A stretch of DNA of 64,000 nucleotides, from positions 62,001 to 126,000 of the forward strand of contig CAJFHG010000002.1 in NCBI GenBank assembly GCA_904379015.1, in the 5' to 3' direction. The translations under genes and the position numbers were made by a program. The notes below the pieces were generated by a model that searched no databases, had not been told where the DNA came from, and worked only from the letters and a program-made list of their open reading frames with translations. Positions 61,944 to 64,000 of the stretch are shown here, piece after piece (positions within the stretch are counted from its first letter, which is position 1; every line of letters begins with the position of its first letter). The DNA is from Candidatus Paralachnospira caecorum. GTDB taxonomy: Bacteria; Bacillota; Clostridia; Lachnospirales; Lachnospiraceae.

Positions 61944-62225
61944 TTATTCTGCCGGCGCGTTTGCCTTTTCCACTCTGGAAATGGCCGTCTTGACCATGGG
62001 GATGCGGCAGTTCTTATTCTGCCCGAACTCCACGATCACCATGTCATCTGTTATATCAATGATCACACCATAAAATCCGCTCGTCGTCTCCACGCTGTCG
62101 CCCACTTCCAGGCTTGAGATCATAGCCTGCAGCTGTTTCTGCTGCTTTTTCTGAGGGCGGATCGCAATGAAATACATCACGGCGACAATAATCACAATGT
62201 AAATAATCATTCCTACTGTTCCCAT
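61944..62225 (-). CDS. yajC: Preprotein translocase subunit YajC
   Basis: YFIAIRPQKKQQKQLQAMISSLEVGDSVETTSGFYGVI. Confidence 0.95.
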   Translation of the reverse strand: MGTVGMIIYIVIIVAVMYFIAIRPQKKQQKQLQAMISSLEVGDSVETTSGFYGVIIDITDDMVIVEFGQNKNCRIPMVKTAISRVEKANAPAE

Positions 62226-62229
62226 TCCT

Positions 62230-63381
62230 TCAATCTCCTTCTTCTGATTCTGTTTCTGGACCGCACATGCGTCCTAACTTTTCTTTTTTATATTCGGAAT
62301 AGCGATGCTCCTCGATCGCCTCCCGAATCTCCTTCATCATTGTATTATAAAAATACAGATTATGCAAGACACAAAAACGCATTCCGAGCATTTCCTTCGC
62401 CTTCAGAAGATGGCGGATATAGGCTCTGCTGTAGCGTCTGCAAACCGGACAGCCGCAGCCTTCCTCTATGGGACGGTCGTCCAGCTCGTATTTCGCGTTG
62501 AACAGGTTCAGCTTTCCCCGGTTGGTGTACACATGACCGTGACGGCCGTTCCGGGTAGGATATACGCAGTCGAAAAAGTCCACGCCTCTTTCCACTGCCT
62601 CCAGGATATTGGCCGGAGTCCCCACTCCCATCAGATACGTAGGCTTATTCTCCGGCAGGTGGGGCACGGTCACATCCAGAATATGATACATTTCCTCATG
62701 GGTCTCCCCAACGGCCAGACCGCCCACCGCGTAGCCGTCCAACTCCATCTCCGATATGGTATCCGCGTGCCGGATCCGCACATCCTCCAGAACTCCGCCC
62801 TGATTGATCCCGAACAGAAGCTGGCGGGGATTGATGGTGTCAGGAAGGCTGTTGAGCCGTTCCATCTCCGCCTTGCACCTGGCCAGCCATCTTGTCGTCC
62901 GGGCCACAGAATTCTCAATATAGGATCTCTCTGCCTTTGCCGGCGCGCACTCGTCGAAGGCCATGGCGATGGTGGAGGCCAGATTGGACTGGATCTGCAT
63001 ACTCTGCTCCGGTCCCATAAAAATCTTCCTGCCGTCCACATGGGAATGGAAATGGACGCCCTCCTCCTTGATTTTCCGCAGCCCGGCCAGGGAAAACACC
63101 TGAAATCCGCCGGAATCTGTCAGGATCGGCCTGTCCCAGGACATAAATTTGTGAAGGCCTCCCAGCCGCTTTACTACCTCGTCTCCCGGACGCACATGGA
63201 GATGATAAGTGTTGGACAGCTCCACCTGTGTGCCGATCTGCTCCAGATCAGATGTGGCCACCGCGCCCTTGATGGCGGCAGCCGTTCCCACGTTCATAAA
63301 TACCGGGGTCTCAATGTCTCCGTGGACAGTTGAAAGCCTTGCCCGCTTTGCCCGTCCGTCTTTTGCCAGAATCTTATACAT
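62230..63381 (-). CDS. tgt: Queuine tRNA-ribosyltransferase
   Basis: PVFMNVGTAAAIKGAV; ILTDSGGFQVFSLAGLRKI; GVDFFDCVYPTRNGRHG. Confidence 0.97.
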   Translation of the reverse strand: MYKILAKDGRAKRARLSTVHGDIETPVFMNVGTAAAIKGAVATSDLEQIGTQVELSNTYHLHVRPGDEVVKRLGGLHKFMSWDRPILTDSGGFQVFSLAGLRKIKEEGVHFHSHVDGRKIFMGPEQSMQIQSNLASTIAMAFDECAPAKAERSYIENSVARTTRWLARCKAEMERLNSLPDTINPRQLLFGINQGGVLEDVRIRHADTISEMELDGYAVGGLAVGETHEEMYHILDVTVPHLPENKPTYLMGVGTPANILEAVERGVDFFDCVYPTRNGRHGHVYTNRGKLNLFNAKYELDDRPIEEGCGCPVCRRYSRAYIRHLLKAKEMLGMRFCVLHNLYFYNTMMKEIREAIEEHRYSEYKKEKLGRMCGPETESEEGD

Positions 63382-64000
63382 CTTCCTGCTCCTCATCCGC
63401 CAGGGCGGCCTTGATCATGATCGCGCATTCGATCCGTTTTTTCTGCATCTCACATCCAATATCATAAGCGTCCGTAATAGAGCCGTGGAAATTGTAGGAG
63501 TTGGCGGCGCATCCGCCGCTGCAGTAAAACCTGGCAAAACAGTTCCTGCATTTTTCCTTGGCATACACATTACAGAGTTTGAATTCATCCCGTACCTTCG
63601 TGTTGGTCACGCCGGTGTCCACATTTCCAAGAAGGAACTCCTCCTGCCCCACGAACTGGTGGCAGGGATACAGATCGCCCCAGGGCGTCACCGCCAGATA
63701 TTCCGTCCCGGACCCGCATCCGGAAAGCCGTTTTGCCACACAGGGCCCCTGAGTCAGGTCGATCATGAAATGGAAAAAGTTGAAGCCCCTTCCTTCCTTT
63801 TTCCGTCTGATGAACTCCTTTGCCAGCTCATCATATTCCGACAGGATCTTCGGCAGATCCTCTTCCCGGATCGCATAGTCGGCAGAAGGCGGCGCCACCA
63901 CCGGTTCCACGGAAATCTGGTCAAAGCCTTCGTCTGCCAGGTGAAGCACATCCTTCGAGAAATCCAGATTATACCGGGTAAAGGTTCCTCTCACGTAATA
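63374..64000 (-). CDS. Radical SAM SPASM protein, SCIFF-peptide (ranthipeptide) maturase, C-terminal part; truncated by window edge
   Basis: SGCGSGTEYLAVTPWGDLYPCHQFVGQEEFLLGNV; CRNCFARFYCSGGCAANSYNFHGS...GCEMQKKRIEC; adjacency to tgt/yajC. Confidence 0.85.
   Translation of the reverse strand, partial: YYVRGTFTRYNLDFSKDVLHLADEGFDQISVEPVVAPPSADYAIREEDLPKILSEYDELAKEFIRRKKEGRGFNFFHFMIDLTQGPCVAKRLSGCGSGTEYLAVTPWGDLYPCHQFVGQEEFLLGNVDTGVTNTKVRDEFKLCNVYAKEKCRNCFARFYCSGGCAANSYNFHGSITDAYDIGCEMQKKRIECAIMIKAALADEEQEDV

Noticed and set aside
1-64000. CRISPR arrays, tRNA/rRNA genes, prophage or IS elements
   Set aside because: No regularly spaced direct repeats, transposase, integrase or phage structural ORFs, and no tRNA T-loop/CCA patterns were noticed. 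A tRNAscan-SE/Infernal run would be decisive.

Overview
The window looks like a chromosomal segment of an anaerobic, spore-forming Clostridia/Lachnospiraceae-type Firmicute. This is inferred from the str operon, the spoIIA/spoVA cluster, SpoIIR, type III glutamine synthetase, FeoAB and the yajC-tgt-SCIFF maturase order. Most of it is housekeeping: rpsL-rpsG-fusA-tuf, murI-ddl, purA-purB-purF-purC, dapB-dapA, argH, folC, valS, pyk, fba and ABC transporters. I saw no prophage, transposase, CRISPR array, rRNA or tRNA. The most interesting items are mainly non-coding or of unknown function. (1) A promoter-driven, highly structured intergenic RNA candidate of unknown family lies at about 12.89-13.07 kb. 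(2) A two-copy 80-bp palindromic dispersed repeat sits next to terminators at 49.63 and 60.74 kb. (3) A probable ZTP/pfl-type riboswitch with a terminator controls an FNT-family formate/nitrite transporter. (4) A tightly coupled Ser/Thr kinase and 1.08-kaa Ig-like repeat surface protein lie beside the spoVA operon, which itself lacks spoVAE at this locus. (5) A CsbB/YfhO-like glycosylation pair is translationally coupled to argH. (6) Several small unannotated ORFs are present. A lysine riboswitch (dapA) and a T-box (valS) are clear. No single locus is convincingly a new defence or biosynthetic system. Novelty claims for the ncRNA, the repeat and the kinase/Ig pair need database searches I could not run.
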